Below, in pieces: positions 32,801-46,840 of a stretch of 64,000 nt of DNA (the first letter of the stretch is position 1; each line of letters opens with the position of its first letter). The DNA comes from Panorpa germanica (taxonomy: Eukaryota > Arthropoda > Insecta > Mecoptera > Panorpidae), in contig OY783217.1 in the NCBI GenBank assembly GCA_963678705.1, forward strand, positions 4,278,001 to 4,342,000, read 5' to 3'. The translations under genes and the position numbers were made by a program. The notes below the pieces were generated by a model, which saw nothing but the letters and a program-made list of their open reading frames with translations, did not search any database and had not been told where the DNA came from.

Positions 32801-35800
32801 TTCGATTATGATCAATTGGGCCAAGGGCGTTTAATCGTAGGTTAAACCCTAATTCTAGAGAAAGTATATACAAATCTAAATTCAACAAACATTCTCCGCA
32901 ACTGTTTTGTATTCAAGGCGAACTTTGTGTCCGTGATTTCTTAATCCTTAACTCATTTATATTATATAAGTATTCTTTGCTTTGGAGGATACCAATGATT
33001 GACAATGCAAAACCAATAGCTTGAATACATAAACAGTTGGTATATACAGCAGACTTACATCGATCAATATTTGTTCTTTTCGTTTTTTGCTGTAGCTGCA
33101 AGTTAAAAAATGACTAATAAATTTCTTATCGCACAATAGATTCGTGTACAATAGATTTGTCTTTGTGATTATACCAACAGGTGGGAACATCAAGATTTTT
33201 CGATAAGGCAGTAATTATTTAAAAGATGTTTTTTTATGATATTTTGTGAAACAAATATGTTGAAATTACAATCTCTACAAAGAGCTTATGTTAATAATAT
33301 TGTTCTATTATAGTGCCACTATTAACTTTCGTATATCAACGAACAGTCTTAATTACGAAACTCGGGGAATTCTGAACCCCTTAACGTTCAAATCTTTTAT
33401 AGAGCTCTGATTATTTACAATAATAACAGGGCCTACTTGCTGGGCAACCACTATTGCACCCGAAAGAGAGTCGAACATTTACTGTAAAAACTAAATAATT
33501 TTATTGACTGTTATGTGAGGAGTATTATTTTTTCACATCATATGGAAAAGAAAATGTAAACTCTAATTTCAAATATTTACAATTAAATTTATTTACCAAT
33601 TTTTATGACTGCCTTAAACCAATATTGTACAAGTATGTACATACCAATACTTTATTTAAAAATATACTTTAAATTCTTAATTGCATACGGTAAATACAAT
33701 ATAAACTCGTCAAATTATGTAAATTTGTGTACCATTAAATGACATTACATATTTGTTGCATAATTCTTAACCCAATGTTTATAAAATAAAAAATGAAAAC
33801 TGTCGAAATTAAAATCTAGGTTAATGAAACGACTTTAAGCACGGAAATACATATTTTTTTATAAAATAAATAAAAGGTGATCGTGGAAAAGAAGTTTAAC
33901 TTCTGGCACGTATATCATATTACAGATTTACCTCTTTTTTTGTTAATTTTTTAAATTATTGATATTTTTAAAGACTTTATATTTATTTAAAGAATGTAAG
34001 CTTATTTGCAAAATATTAAAAATGGTGTAACTTCAGGTTTTCAGTATATATTCTGCCGGACTATAATAATTACGTAATCCTCTTGTCATATTCACGTAAC
34101 TACATACAAATTTATTATCGCTAAACAATTAGCAGAAAACAAATTAAAACTGTTTCGTTTGTTTAACATTTACTGTTTTCTGTAGAATTGAGACATCATC
34201 TTACAATATACACAGAGACCATATGTATAATATGAATAATTATTTTTACTCGCGATTTTTAAAAAGAATTTTTTTTGAAACTAAAAAAGTGTTTTTAAAA
34301 AAAATATTTTGAAAACTGAATGAAAAGCCCCTAACCTTCAGGCAACAATTCTGACAAATGGGTTCATATAGTCAAAGAAGTGCACTAAGATTAGTTTTCT
34401 TCAGTTTCTCTAAAAATCTTTGCACATAAAGTACATTAAAGTAATATACAAAATTCTTCTATAATAAAAAAACGCAATATCTTTTATTACAAATTGATAA
34501 TAATGGAACAAAGAATAATGATAAGCGTTTGATCTATTTTGATTCAATCCATAAAGATGTTTTAATTTGTTTAATCTTTTAAATAATAGTCCACTTTTAT
34601 TAATATATATTTTGAGAAGAAGCTAATGCAATTTTAATTAGCTTAAGAATTAATAAAAATCTCTGCTTTTATAATAAATTTTCATGATTATATCATACCA
34701 CTTTTATTTATATAACTAATTAACTAAAATTCTCGCGTGTATAATGACGCTTCACATATTCATTTTTCATATTACAATTTCCAAAACACTGTTAATTTGT
34801 TTACTTTACTCGTATTTCAAATATTTCAAGAAAATATTTATATTTAAATTATTTACATTTTTTTTTATGGCTTATATCAATAGTCCTAGGTCTTTTCTAT
34901 AAAGGAAAACTTGTTCTCTTTATTAGAATTTCCGGTAAAGTGAGGTTACTTTTATTCCCTTATTGAAAATAATCTTTGCCTACCCTCTAAATTTGACCAT
35001 GATCTATTGAAAAATATATCAAGAATTTAAAAAAAGTAGACAATATTTTTTTTAAATAAACAAACACTATTAATTAATTAATAATATATGTAATATATTA
35101 ACAAAATAATAATATGTAAGTATTTTGAGATATTATTTTTCAAGCTTATTATTTAATAAAGTTTTGTGTAAATAGAAAATAGTTCGTAATTTTTGGTAAA
35201 TTTGTGTAATGTTTTAAATATACATTTACATGCGTTAATAAGCTCTCGGTAATTAAAAAGACACGTTAAAAAAACACATACTACATAATATTCGAGTATA
35301 CATCCAAACAAAATTACATTTGTTAGAAATTTATACCTTCCAATTAAATTTCTATTATGTAATATAGAATTCCATCGTGCATTAGCATTGTTTCGAAGCT
35401 AGTACTTGGCCCCTATGCCCCACAACGTGCAATGAATGTTTATCACCGAATTGGCAATGATTTAACAGTGTTACGATACTATCGTCGTTGCGTACCCTCT
35501 CCGAACGTTGCGTACTGTCACAATCCGGGAGTTTTTTTTACGATTTATTAGTGGGCTGTCGGTTAAGCTATTAGTCCACTGGACGATCTGTGTTAATTTC
35601 TAGTTGTGCTTCAGCTATCAAACTGGGTGGATTAATTTATTAAGTAGTATAACTAATAAAGAGTGTGTTTAATTACTTCTTTTAATTAATTAATTCATGA
35701 ATAATGGCTGCTTGTGTCTACAATTATCATAAACAATATTTTGTAAGGATTATTTTTTACTTTTGTAAAATATTTTAGTTGATGTCAGTGACGGATTTTG

Positions 35801-38800
35801 GTATAATAGGCTTGAAACGTTGAACCGGCACGTGAAATTTATCAAGTTCAGTGTGAATTGGTAAAATTTCATTCAAAACAATTTTTGTAATCTGTAAATT
35901 TTATAAGTGATGAACTTTTCATATAAATTTCAAAATTTAGTTCTATTGAGTGTAAATTTGTACAATCTCCAATTCAATTCTATCCAGTTTTTATTTTTAT
36001 TGTCACGCGAAACCGCTGTTTTACGGGGTCCTACACCTATCGTAAATTCGCCACTGATTGGTATTGCATTATAAACTATTTACCTATTTTAATATTAGCC
36101 AATATGCATATAAGTCGAAAGAACACTTATATGCAATTAACGCTTAAACGTATCTGCTATATAATTATAATGTAAGTGTTTACCGGAGAAAGAAAAGTAT
36201 TTTCTTTTTCATTTTTAATATTTAAAGAATATTAATACCAAATACCAATAAATACCAAAGGGTAATGATGATTTTAAATCTGCAGATAACATTTAATTAT
36301 TTATTTACATATTATTGTTTGCACATTATTAAACAGTGGTGAAAATTCGTTATACAACCGTGCATTTATGGTAGGCAATAATTTTTTTTTATTATCATGC
36401 AAAAGAGTCCCTGGATTTATATTTATTTGTTTTTTCGGAATGAAGATCGCCACCATCTGAAAAATAAGGTTGTAATAAATCTTTTGGTTATTTTGAAAAA
36501 TAGTAAAGAAAGATATTTGTGAGACTTATAGTTTTGAGATGGTGACCGAATAGCGCACATGTCACCCCGAAAATTCAAATATATATTCAGGTGTGACCTT
36601 TTTAGATGATGAAACAAACTATGAAATTGCCGTCTACCAGGCTATTTTTAATGACAAATTTCCTGAGTGAAAAGACAAGTTGGAAATTTTAATTATCAGT
36701 GCCAAAACAAACTAAAGAGAAAAAGTACAGAAAATACGATGGAATATTAAGTAAAAGTAATGCAATATTTTGGATATTTTATTTAATCAAGATTTATTTT
36801 TATAGAACAATTATGAGTTATCAATACAAAGAAAATCACAAAGAAAGGACAAAGGTGGTCCTATTATCTTTGGGTATTTATTAAACAAACGTATATATCA
36901 TATTTGTTGTTTATTATTTTGAGGATTTTGTTTTAGTCAATTAAATATATATATATACATATACATTTAAATGTCGATACATCCGGGATTTAGAACTAGC
37001 TTGTTATTAATGATTTAAAATATATTCAATATTTTATTGGTTTTTTTAATTTTTTAAAATAAGTAATATGTTTGTAAACATAAAGGTATGTTCATATTTA
37101 ATTTAATCTTATTCATCAGTACTTTTTGCTTTGTTCATCATTGTTACTACTTTGGTTGTGAAATTATTGTATAATACAAGGAATACTTAGGGAGAAAGAT
37201 TTGTTTATTTAAAGCTTTGTGTTGGTACACAAGTGTTATGGAACGGGGCATTGTCTATCATTCTAGATACCGACTTCTGATTTACAAAATTTTAATATTT
37301 TGCAGAGTTTATCGGTTTTATAGACCTCCTATTTTTAGTTATTGTATATAAGTTATTTTTATAGCGAAAATAAAAAATACAGTATTCAAATGAAATGAAC
37401 TAATTTATACATTTTATTGCTTCTAATTGTTTGTATGTTTTTATTCTTTTTCTGAAAAATATTTTTTTCAAGAATGTTTATGAACAGCTTTATTTTATAC
37501 TTCCGAGTAGAATATTTGTAATATTTTCTTAATAATAAAAATAATATAATAATTCCTAAAATTAATTTTTATAAGTAAATTGCATTTATTGCAATTCAAA
37601 ATTGTTTCAAAAAGGCAAGTAACAAATTGTCTATAACCTGAAGGTCAACATCTTCGCAGCTTTTTCTAATTCCATAAATGTTTAAACAAGTAATAGAAAA
37701 TTGCGTTTGATAGAGTACTAGACACTGTATTTTCCTTTCGTAATATTAATAAGTGTTTATTTATTATATATCAATTATAACATCTCATATATTGGCAGAA
37801 TAAATAATTTTTATGATCAAAATCCATTTGTTACATTTATATAGAAAAATATAGTTGCCTTAAGATGCAGTAAGCGTTATTTACAAATAAATGCTTTTGT
37901 ATTCATTATTTTAAACAACAAGAATAATGTTTTATTTGAAATAATCAAGAATTATATAACAAAAATGTAGTAAATTACAGAAAGTCGGAAATAAATATTA
38001 TGTAACACTTTCTTAAAAAAAAAAAATGATTTAATTATATAAAGTATTAGGACTTCACACCACATAATCATTATTTTTAAACTAATAACTCAAATTAGAG
38101 TCATGTAATATAAGACTAAGAAACTTTTTATTTATTTACATAGTCATGGTTGAGAGAGTTTTAACATTATTTCTTTATTATGAAATAATTTACAAATAAG
38201 ATACTTGTATACCGTTTACAAGAATATAGTGCAAGCAAAATGTCAAATTAGATGAGATGAGGTTGACACCAGCGTTTATTTAATTACATAATTTTTTAAA
38301 GACTTAATTAAATTTGATGTAATCTTTAGTATGTAGATCCATGGTAACGATTGTTACTATGTAATAATTATTATTTTAAACAAGTCAAAATGGCATAGAC
38401 TAGTATAATTAATTTTACGAGAAAATTAATGGAAAATCTATATCGAGTAAAATAACAATTACATTTTATATTTCCTTTTCTTATTTGAATATAAATCAGT
38501 TATTTTTCAAACATCAAACTTTTAATTCAGCAAAACTTAAACATATAAACCTATTCCACTTTATTTAGAAATATAATATTTTTTAACTTTTTATGCATAG
38601 TTGATTTATTTCAAAAATTGTGACAACATTACAAAATCAAAAGAGAAACAATTTTTTTGTGATGTACAATATTAATCATTGAATTTATTCAATATAATGT
38701 ATAATATGAAACTCAGTCAAAGAACTCAGTGACATTGTTGTTTCTGACCATTATATCAAAGTTCAGGTCAAAGAGGTCATACTGCATACTGGATATGAGA

Positions 38801-40799
38801 AATTCTAGAATTGGCTAACAATTCGCGGGTATACAAATTATGTCAAATTTGAACTTATTTATTATAGGCTAATGGTATGACTTGTCAGTATTGATACAGC
38901 ACGAAAGAGAACATGTGAATAAGAAATAATTTTTTTAAATTTGTCTTATTTCTTTATTATAGTTTCTTTTATCGCTAAAGTGTATTAATAAAAAAATTAA
39001 TTATTATTTTTATTTTTTAGGAAGGTCCTCATTCTGCTTTACCTGATGAGGAATTTTATGATGCGGTGGAAACAGGGCTTGACAAAATTGAAGAGGATCG
39101 TGAATTAAGAGATAGACTTAAAGCAACAAAAATTACAAATATATCTCAACCATTGGCACCTATATCCAAAGCTCAACAACATCGATTATGGCCTGAGGTA
39201 AGCACGGAAATAAAGCTTTCTAATTAACTTATCATTTCGACTACAATATTCTTAATTCCTTTTATAAAATAAATAGTAAATTTGTTTTTAATAAATGTTA
39301 TCAGATTTCCTTTGAAGACTGAAAAAAAAATTGACTTACAAATATTTTATATGTAATACTTTGTATGCTTTATCAGGAAACAAGTAGAAGTGTTCATTAG
39401 TATTAAACCCAGATATATTTTAAGTCCAGTTGACAGTTGACAACGCAAATACATTGACCCGCGTCCTCTTGTGCGTAGTAATGTCAAAAGAACCATTTTC
39501 ATTCGGTTGATATCATCTCTAACGCTAATCGTCATGGCACACGCAGACTATCAATTACTGTAAATACACAAATTTTCCAGGATTCTCATTCTATAACTGT
39601 GTAAATGATTTTGGGATGACCTTCCTAACCGCAACCATGTTTAATGTGAATTGAATTTCAATTAATTTCTTGTAATAGCATTGAAGAATATTTTTGTCAT
39701 GTCATGATTATTTGGTAATACCATTCAATATTCATGAAAGTTTAAATCAATTTGGTAACAAGGCTGGTAACAAGAGTTTATTTTTTTATAGTAAAGAAAA
39801 CGAATAATATGGTTTTTTTGTTGAATTATAGATTGACAGAGTGTCTCTAGAACAACTTCATTATGCCCGTCTTGGTGTTGGAGAAGGTGGTAACGGATGG
39901 CAGTTATTCGCAGAAGATGGTGAAATGAAAATGTATCGTCGTGAAGAGGAAGTAAACGGAATGGTTATTGACCCTTTGAAAGCTTGCCATGTTGTTAAAG
40001 GAGTTACTGGACATGAAATATGCAATTATTTCTTTAGCCCTCAATATAGAAATGATTGGGAGAGTAAGTTTGTATTTTAATAACTTTTGTATCATCAGTG
40101 GACATTTTGAAACATAAGGTTCTCGATATCTCTGTTTATATTAGTTTTATTATATTATTACGTAATAAAAACAATGAATGTTATTTGCAGCAACTTTAGA
40201 GCAAATGAATGTTCTTGAAACAATAGCTGATGACACTCTAGTTTTTTTACAAACACATAAACGTATTTGGCCAGCTAGTCAGCGAGATGCCTTATTTTGG
40301 TCGCATGTGCGACGGGTACCAGATGATCAGGATCAAGACGGTCATGATATATGGTTTGTGTGTAATCATTCCACAGAACATCCTGATTATCCTGTAAGTT
40401 GACGCATGTCTGGTAATAATACCATATTTATACAGATAACAAACTAATGAAATTATATTTTAGGCAACGAATAGTGGCAAATGTGTTCGTGTATCTTTGA
40501 CCGTTAGTCTTGTTTGTCAAACGCGTATAACACCGCCAAAAGATGGAGCCCCAATAACAAGAAATGACATCACTTGCAGAATAACTTATTGTTCAGTAGG
40601 TTAGTGCGGATTGTAAGAATCTTTGTAATATGTAAGTTATAGGACGTTTTACTTTATCTTATTTATTTCAGTGAACCCTGGAGGTTGGGCTCCTGCATCT
40701 GTTTTACGAGCGGTTTATAAAAGAGAATATCCAAAGTTCCTAAAAAGATTTACACAGTATGTGATTGACCAGTGCAAAGATAAACCAATCAAATTCTAG
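29900..40799 (+). CDS. Cert: Ceramide transfer protein CERT
   Basis: Carries ceramide from ER to Golgi at membrane contacts for sphingolipid synthesis. Eleven exons join in phase: 29900-30124, 30198-30314, 30496-30689, 31308-31392, 31459-31607, 31682-31742, 39021-39197, 39832-40063, 40191-40393, 40464-40599 and 40672-40799, giving 568 residues, near the 600 of known CERTs. The PH domain (about 22-114: [33 protein letters not shown]) binds Golgi PI4P. A serine-rich stretch ([18 protein letters not shown]) corresponds to the phosphoregulated motif, followed by a coiled segment. EFYDAVE at 288-294 is a FFAT motif for VAP in the ER. The START domain is 337-568 ([46 protein letters not shown]). 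An in-frame stop precedes ATG 29900. The seventh exon follows a 7.3-kb intron. Confidence 0.96.
35380..35530. other. GC- and CpG-richer patch in CERT intron
   Basis: About 150 bases stand out from the AT background (GTTGCGTACCCTCTCCGAACGTTGCGTAC, containing a repeated GTTGCGTAC written here in two halves). No frame or splice site is convincing. It could be a repeat fragment or a regulatory patch. Confidence 0.25.
35786..36056. mobile_element. hAT-like non-autonomous element
   Basis: Ends CAGTGACGGATTTTGG (left) and CGTAAATTCGCCACTG (right) are inverted repeats matching at about 12 of 16 positions. They resemble the CAGTGGCGGATT-type ends of insect hAT elements. The flanking octamers GTTGATGT and ATTGGTAT agree at 5 of 8 positions, differing only by transitions, which fits an old 8-bp target duplication. 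The element is 271 bases with no coding capacity. Confidence 0.55.
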
Positions 40800-41707
40800 A
40801 TCTTAAATACAACTTTTAACATAATAAATAAAATAAATATTTGCAGTAATAATGTTTATGAAATCTAGTTTATTTAATTTATGCACATAAATAAAAAATG
40901 AAATTAAAAATATATATTTCTATGTTATATGCACATTACTACTTCTATTTTTGTATTTACAATTGTATATTTATATATTATTTATAAAGTATATACCTTA
41001 TGTAAAGTGGAGTGCACTAGGCATTATTTTGATATGTTTTATATTACTGTAACACAAATTTTATTTAAAAAATATATATTTTTGAAGCATGCTTAATTCT
41101 AAGAATGACACCTAAGATATAATCAAACTATTCAGTAGAAATTATAATATAAATTATATATCTTAAAAATAGTTTTTATATTTACATTGTTACTGCAAAA
41201 TGCAAATAGGCTATTAAAGATTTATTAATACTTGTTAAAATATTTTACGGAAAAAGATACAAACTAAAACTTTTATATATTTCGTGAAACTGTTATAATG
41301 TTAACATTTTAAATCTATGCTTAAATATTTTAAATATTAATTTGTGTCCGATTTCTTAACATAAAATATCTATAAATTTTAAACATGTTAAATGTTAAGC
41401 CTATAAAAATACAATGAATATAAGCTGATCGTGTTCAAAAACACTGAATTGAATTTCATTACTCTATCAATCAGTAAGTTGTCCAAATGTTAAAAAGTTT
41501 AAAATATATATAATGTACTATTTATAGAAGACTATTGTTAAGTTTATTATGGTTTTAAATATCTTGCCTTGTTATTGCTTTAATATAATCTTATATGGTG
41601 CATATCTTTGAAAACAATATATTTACATGAATGAGGATAAAACTTTGTATGTAATAAATGTGTATTTTTTAATGGATTTTGTTTGTTTTAGTTATGTTAA
41701 AATTAAT
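40800..41707. other. CERT 3' UTR and intergenic DNA
   Basis: Overlapping AATAAA signals at 40823-40832 lie just after the CERT stop. The rest is AT-rich with nothing recognised. It is the downstream side of the possible minus-strand gene at 41712-42044. Confidence 0.5.
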
Positions 41708-41711
41708 TTTA

Positions 41712-42044
41712 TTATGTTATTTCCTCAGCGATATCTTCAACAAAATCGATGATTAAATCATTGGAAGAGGAGCAGATTTTGAGTAATTTTATTATAACAT
41801 TAGAAAATATAAATTTATTCCATGACTGGCAAAGAAATAACAGATCAAACAATCCAGAAATAAAGAATAAGCAAATATACCAACCACATAATATCAACAA
41901 AATATAAATAATGAAAGTATTAATGAAGAAGACTACAAGAATTAGAGGTAAATTTCTAAAATGTTCAATTTTTGTTTTGATTCTTTCATTATCCAATGCA
42001 AATTTGAAAAAGAAAAGTATGTTTATCCTGCCATCTATTGACAT
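41712..42044 (-). CDS. Possible small membrane protein, 110 residues, unknown
   Basis: A single-exon frame between CERT and Mfe2, opposite to both. The ATG at 42044 has an A-rich AAAATG context and two in-frame stops within 12 bases upstream, so the frame is complete. About 30 polar, basic residues (LDNERIKTKIEHFRNLP) come first, then a 40-residue hydrophobic block (LILVVFFINTFIIYILLIL, GWYICLFFISGLFDLLFL) long enough for a hairpin or two membrane spans, then an acidic end (DFVEDIAEEIT). An AATAAA overlaps the stop region (41708-41713 on the reverse strand). I do not recognise the family. In DNA this AT-rich, one chance frame of this length in 64 kb is not surprising, so the call is tentative. 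Confidence 0.4.
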   Translation of the reverse strand: MSIDGRINILFFFKFALDNERIKTKIEHFRNLPLILVVFFINTFIIYILLILCGWYICLFFISGLFDLLFLCQSWNKFIFSNVIIKLLKICSSSNDLIIDFVEDIAEEIT

Positions 42045-42585
42045 TTTGTATTATTACTTTTGACATCAAGTGACAGGAACGACAGCAAAGTGCTTTGGTA
42101 ATTACCAAATTTATTATAAGTAAATAAATATATAGTTTATTCAAATTTATTATAACTAATTTATTTACTCCTATAATATGTTTAAAATAATACAAAGCAT
42201 ATGCTGCGTCAAATAATGAAATGTATGCTACGTGTTGAAATTTTTATATTTTGAGGCTATCTGAATTATCTAGACCAGTATTTTTTAATGTTTTAATTTA
42301 ATTTAATGTTGTAATCTACACACTTGACAATAAGGTTCACTTATATTATTTAACTTTGATATTCAGGTAACTTAATTTTATTATTTTATAAATAGGAACA
42401 ATAGCAATCAAGATAAACTTAGTTCAAAGTTCAAACGAATAAATTTTATCTGTTGTTTTTTATAGCATGACACTGCAAATTAAGTGGCATATGATTGGAG
42501 TATAATTTTATCTATATTGTTAACGTGATATAACGTGAACAAGTTAGTTGTTAATATAAAATCGTTAGTCTTACAGTAACCAAGA
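42045..42585. promoter_or_regulatory. Mfe2 upstream region, possibly bidirectional
   Basis: 541 bases between the start of the minus-strand candidate and the Mfe2 ATG. They are AT-rich, with no clear TATA box or CpG patch. If the minus-strand frame is a gene, both would be driven from here. Confidence 0.35.
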
Positions 42586-45500
42586 ATGGCTGATCTACGT
42601 TTCGATAACCGTGTCGTAATTGTAACTGGTGCTGGTGCAGGCCTCGGTCGAGCTTATGCTCTATTATTCGGTTCAAGAGGGGCCAAAGTAGTCGTTAATG
42701 ACCTTGGAGGAGGTAGGCATGGTGATGGTAGCTCTACAAAAGCTGCAGATGTTGTTGTTCAAGAAATTAGAGGACTTGGGGGAATCGCAGTTGCTGATTA
42801 TAACTCAGTTGTTGATGGCGAAAAAGTTATTCAAACTGCACTTGATAACTTTGGACGAGTAGATATTTTAATAAATAATGCAGGAATTTTACGTGACAAA
42901 AGCTTTGCAAGAATATCTGATCAGGTATGAACATCTTTAGAAAATAAAGCAAATAGGTATCATGTCAGTGTTTCTTTGAGTATCGGTTATTTTAGGATTG
43001 GGACCTTGTACATGCAGTTCACTTAAAGGGAAGTTTTAAGACAACACAAGCTGCTTTCCCTATATTTAAGAAACAAGGCTATGGCCGAGTCATTATGACA
43101 TCTAGTAATTCGGGGGTATATGGCAATTTTGGCCAAGCTAATTACAGGTAAATAGTTACATGCAATATGTTTTCTACGTAGTTTTGGTAGTTATATAATT
43201 ATGAAAATTTTGTTAATGTTTAGTGCCGCTAAACTTGGAGCTATTGGTTTAAGTAATACCATAGCAATAGAAGGTGCCAAATATAATATTCATTGCAATG
43301 TCATTGTGCCAACGGCAGCCTCAAGGCTCACCGAAGATATATTACCACCCGACATGTTCGCTGAACTGAAACCTGAATTTATTGCACCAATTGTAGCATA
43401 TTTATGCCATGAAAGTTGTGAAGAAAATGGAACAGTTATTGAATCTGCTGTTGGGTGGGCAGGAAAAGTAAATCTCTATAAGTAATACAGGTGTGTTACT
43501 TTTATTTTCATTGTTAACTAAATTATTGTTTATAGTTGCATATGGTTCGATCACCCGGTGGAATGTTACGTACAAGTATGGGTGCTGGTGTAACCATTGA
43601 AAACGTGCGAGATAATTGGTCAAAAGTAGTTGATATGTCTAAAGCAGTTAGACTTGATACAATTTCTGAAGCGTCCGGTAATTTAATGACGGTTTTACAG
43701 GTCAGTTTAAAAATATGTTGTTCTTCGAACACTATTCAAACATGTTATGCTCATTATAACATAAATCATTTTACAGGATCTTAAAGATCGTTCTGAGGGA
43801 AATAATAATGATGCTGAATCCTCAGATGTTTTTGAGTTTACAAACAAAGACTTGATTATTTATGCTCTTGGAGGTTTGTAAATTGGCATTTGATAAATAC
43901 TACTTAAAAAAAGGTTTTGCGATTTTAATTTTTAATTTATTTTTAGTTGGAGCTACTGTGACTGATGAAACAGACTTAAAATATTTGTATGAAAATCATG
44001 CTGATTTTGCAGCTTTGCCAACATTTTTTGTCATGCCTAGTTTAATGATGTTAATGACATCCAATCTTACAGCTGCTGCATTACCAAATAAAGAAGTTAA
44101 TCTTACTCAGATTCTTCACGGAGAACAGTACATCGAAGTTAGTATTTTAGAATGTTGTTAAATTAAAAATATTCTTGTTATATAATACTATTTCATTCAC
44201 TGATATCAGATCTGCGGTGAACTCCCTTTGAGTGGATCACTAGAAAGTAAAGGCCGAGTTATCGACGTTTTGGATAAACGTTCTGGTGCTCTCGTTATTA
44301 CAGAAGGTGACAAATCTTATTAATTTTTAATTGAAATATTATAGGAGTATCCTTGTTATTATATAAAATAAAATAACCACCTGCTAAACACAAAACCTTA
44401 TATATATGTAACATTTTACTTAATCTAAAACAGTTTCAACTTTATTAGAAACCGGGTTATTTTATGAGAGTAAAGATACTTTATAATCCTTCAGTTTTTA
44501 AGGTCTTATGATTTTAAAATTTCAAAAAAGGTTTTTTTTTAAATAAAATAGAGAATAGAAAATTATATATTGCGCAATATTTTTTATATTAAATAAACCT
44601 GAAATTTTTTTTACTGAAAACTGGATTTAATATTAATAAACACCATTACAATTTGCAGCTGAAACCACCGATTCTTATGGTAATCTTATAGTAAAGGCAC
44701 AATCTAGTACTTTCGTAGTAGGTGCTGGTGGTTTTGGAGGGCCTAAAACTTCCAAAAAAGCAATAGAATGCATTCCTCATCCAAATAGAAGAGCAGATGC
44801 GAGTCTCCAGTTAAAAACGTCTGTCGACCAAGCAGCAATTTACAGGTATTTTATATAAATCATCTTACTCTTCTATTTATCTTAAAAGCAATAAAACTGA
44901 CATGTTTATTATTATTATGTCAAAGATTATCTGGTGATTTAAATCCTTTACACATTGACCCTCAAATGGCTGTACTTTCTGGTTTTAAGAAGCCCATTTT
45001 ACATGGATTAAGCACATTAGGTAAAACTAAAATATTTCAGAGCTTATTCAGAGCTTTTCTAATGTTTATAGAGTTTATAATTTATATTGATGATACATTT
45101 AGGATTTTCTGTAAGAGCTGTTCTAAAACAATTTGCGGGTAATAATCCTGAACTATTTAAAGCAGTCAAAGTACGTTTTACAAAGCCAGTTGTTCCTGGA
45201 CAAACTCTCAAAGTCGATATGTGGAGGGATAATAATCGCATTTATTTCCAAACTTCGGTCGTTGAAACAGGCGATGCAGTTATTACAGGTAAAATAATTT
45301 TAAACACCTGTGTGATTGTTTAAGAATAGGGTATACGTAACGTATGCTTTTGTAATCTCTTCGCTTTTAATAGTTTTAGCATAAGTATATGTAGTATTAA
45401 TAAAAGAAACCGTGTTACTTGGTTACAACATGCGTGCTAACCAGTGCTAACAGTGCTTACCACTTTATTCAAGGATAATGTTATATTGTTATCCCAGTCT

Positions 45501-46840
45501 ATCTATATAACTCTATCTCTTTCGTTGATTTTATTACTTATATTACTTTGGAATGTGACTGTGCATTATTCTGTGTTTTTTAATGATAAAAGTATAAACT
45601 TGATAAAATATTGTAGATTATCTTCAAGTATCATATTAAGTTATATATTTCTTGAACAGTATTACTGTAAATACATTCCTTTTGAAAACGGTGAGTTTAA
45701 ATAATATAGATTTAATGTCTAACCTCAAATTAAGAGTTTTAATTTTAAATAACTTGATATAGTCATGTAAAATTAAATATTAGTATATTTTTTCCAAATG
45801 TATTATGTTTATTATTATATGGATTATGTAAAAGAGATATTTATAATTTTGTACAACAGTTACTATTGATTTTCTGTAAATTTCATTACATTATCAGTAT
45901 TAACTCATTTTATCTTATCATTGTTGAATTCATGTTTTTTAAAACACAAATATTATTTTTCTTTTTTGAAACCTTGTACTAAAATAATTTGTGTAAATAA
46001 ATATATTAATTAGAGCACATATATAGCTTAATTGGCTGGCGTGCAGATTCATACTTAGCTTATTACTCCCTTATTACATGCGTCCAGTTTCATACTTAAC
46101 TTATTACAAGTGTTACATTACGGTTCATTTTCTATCTGCGAAAGAATTAACATTATTTATATTATTACAACTGATTAGTTTACAACTGATTAAATATAAT
46201 GGTACTGCTATTATTTATTCAATTGTATCTAAAGGTGTTATATTTAACATACTTTTTAGACATAATATAAAAAGTGTCACAACACTTCCATTTGCGACAT
46301 AATTGTTTGTTTTTGAATTAACAAGTAAGTGAACCTGAACTGTGTTTGCAGGTGCTTACGTGGACCTAAAAGAAGTGAAAATGTCTCCAGTATCAGCAAA
46401 TCCTACAAGTGCAGGTCTTCAAAGTGATGGAGTATTTGAAAAAATTAAAGACGGTGTTGCACAACAGCCAGATAAAGCAAAGTCTGTAAATGCAGTGTTT
46501 TTGTACAATATTACCAAGGATGGCAAGCAAGTCAAGCAGTGGAGTGAGTTTTATTCTATTTGGATATATTATTAATTCTTCTAACATATTATCTAAATCT
46601 GCTTATGTGTTTATTTAATTTTTAGCTCTTGACTTGAAGAGTTTGAAGGTATATGAAGGAGCTCCTCAAGGAGTTAAAGCTGATACGACATTAACTGTAG
46701 GTGATAGTGATATGGTTGATATTGCTCTTGGAAAACTAAATCCCCAAGTGGCCTTTATGAAAGGAAAATTGAAGATTTCTGGAAATATCATGCTTACTCA
46801 AAAGCTAGTGCCTCTACTTAAAGCAGAAGCTAAACTGTAA
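42586..46840 (+). CDS. Mfe2: Peroxisomal multifunctional enzyme type 2
   Basis: HSD17B4-type enzyme: hydration and dehydrogenation steps of peroxisomal beta-oxidation of very-long and branched fatty acyl-CoAs. Twelve exons in phase: 42586-42924, 42996-43147, 43224-43467, 43536-43700, 43777-43873, 43947-44137, 44210-44306, 44659-44845, 44926-45020, 45103-45288, 46352-46543 and 46626-46840, giving 719 residues, close to the usual 730. The N-terminal SDR domain has [15 protein letters not shown], and a catalytic set Ser150, Tyr163 and Lys167 (YSAAK). The hydratase-2 half has [12 protein letters not shown] with Asp495 and His500. The C-terminal SCP2-like domain spans about 600-719 and ends AKL, a PTS1 peroxisome signal. 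The three-part layout matches animal MFE2. A likely poly(A) signal is at 47144-47149. Confidence 0.96.

Larger units (their letters stand above)
31743..39020. other. Long CERT intron
   Basis: 7.3 kb, mostly AT-rich, without a supported nested gene. It holds the inverted-repeat element at 35786-36056 and a GC-richer patch at about 35380-35530. Open frames at 32333, 32913, 36423 and 36699 match nothing I know and look like chance. Confidence 0.6.

Noticed and set aside
33420-33500. Short frame reading [16 protein letters not shown] in the CERT intron
   Set aside because: Preceded by stops, with no splice pair, and the fragment is too short to assign.
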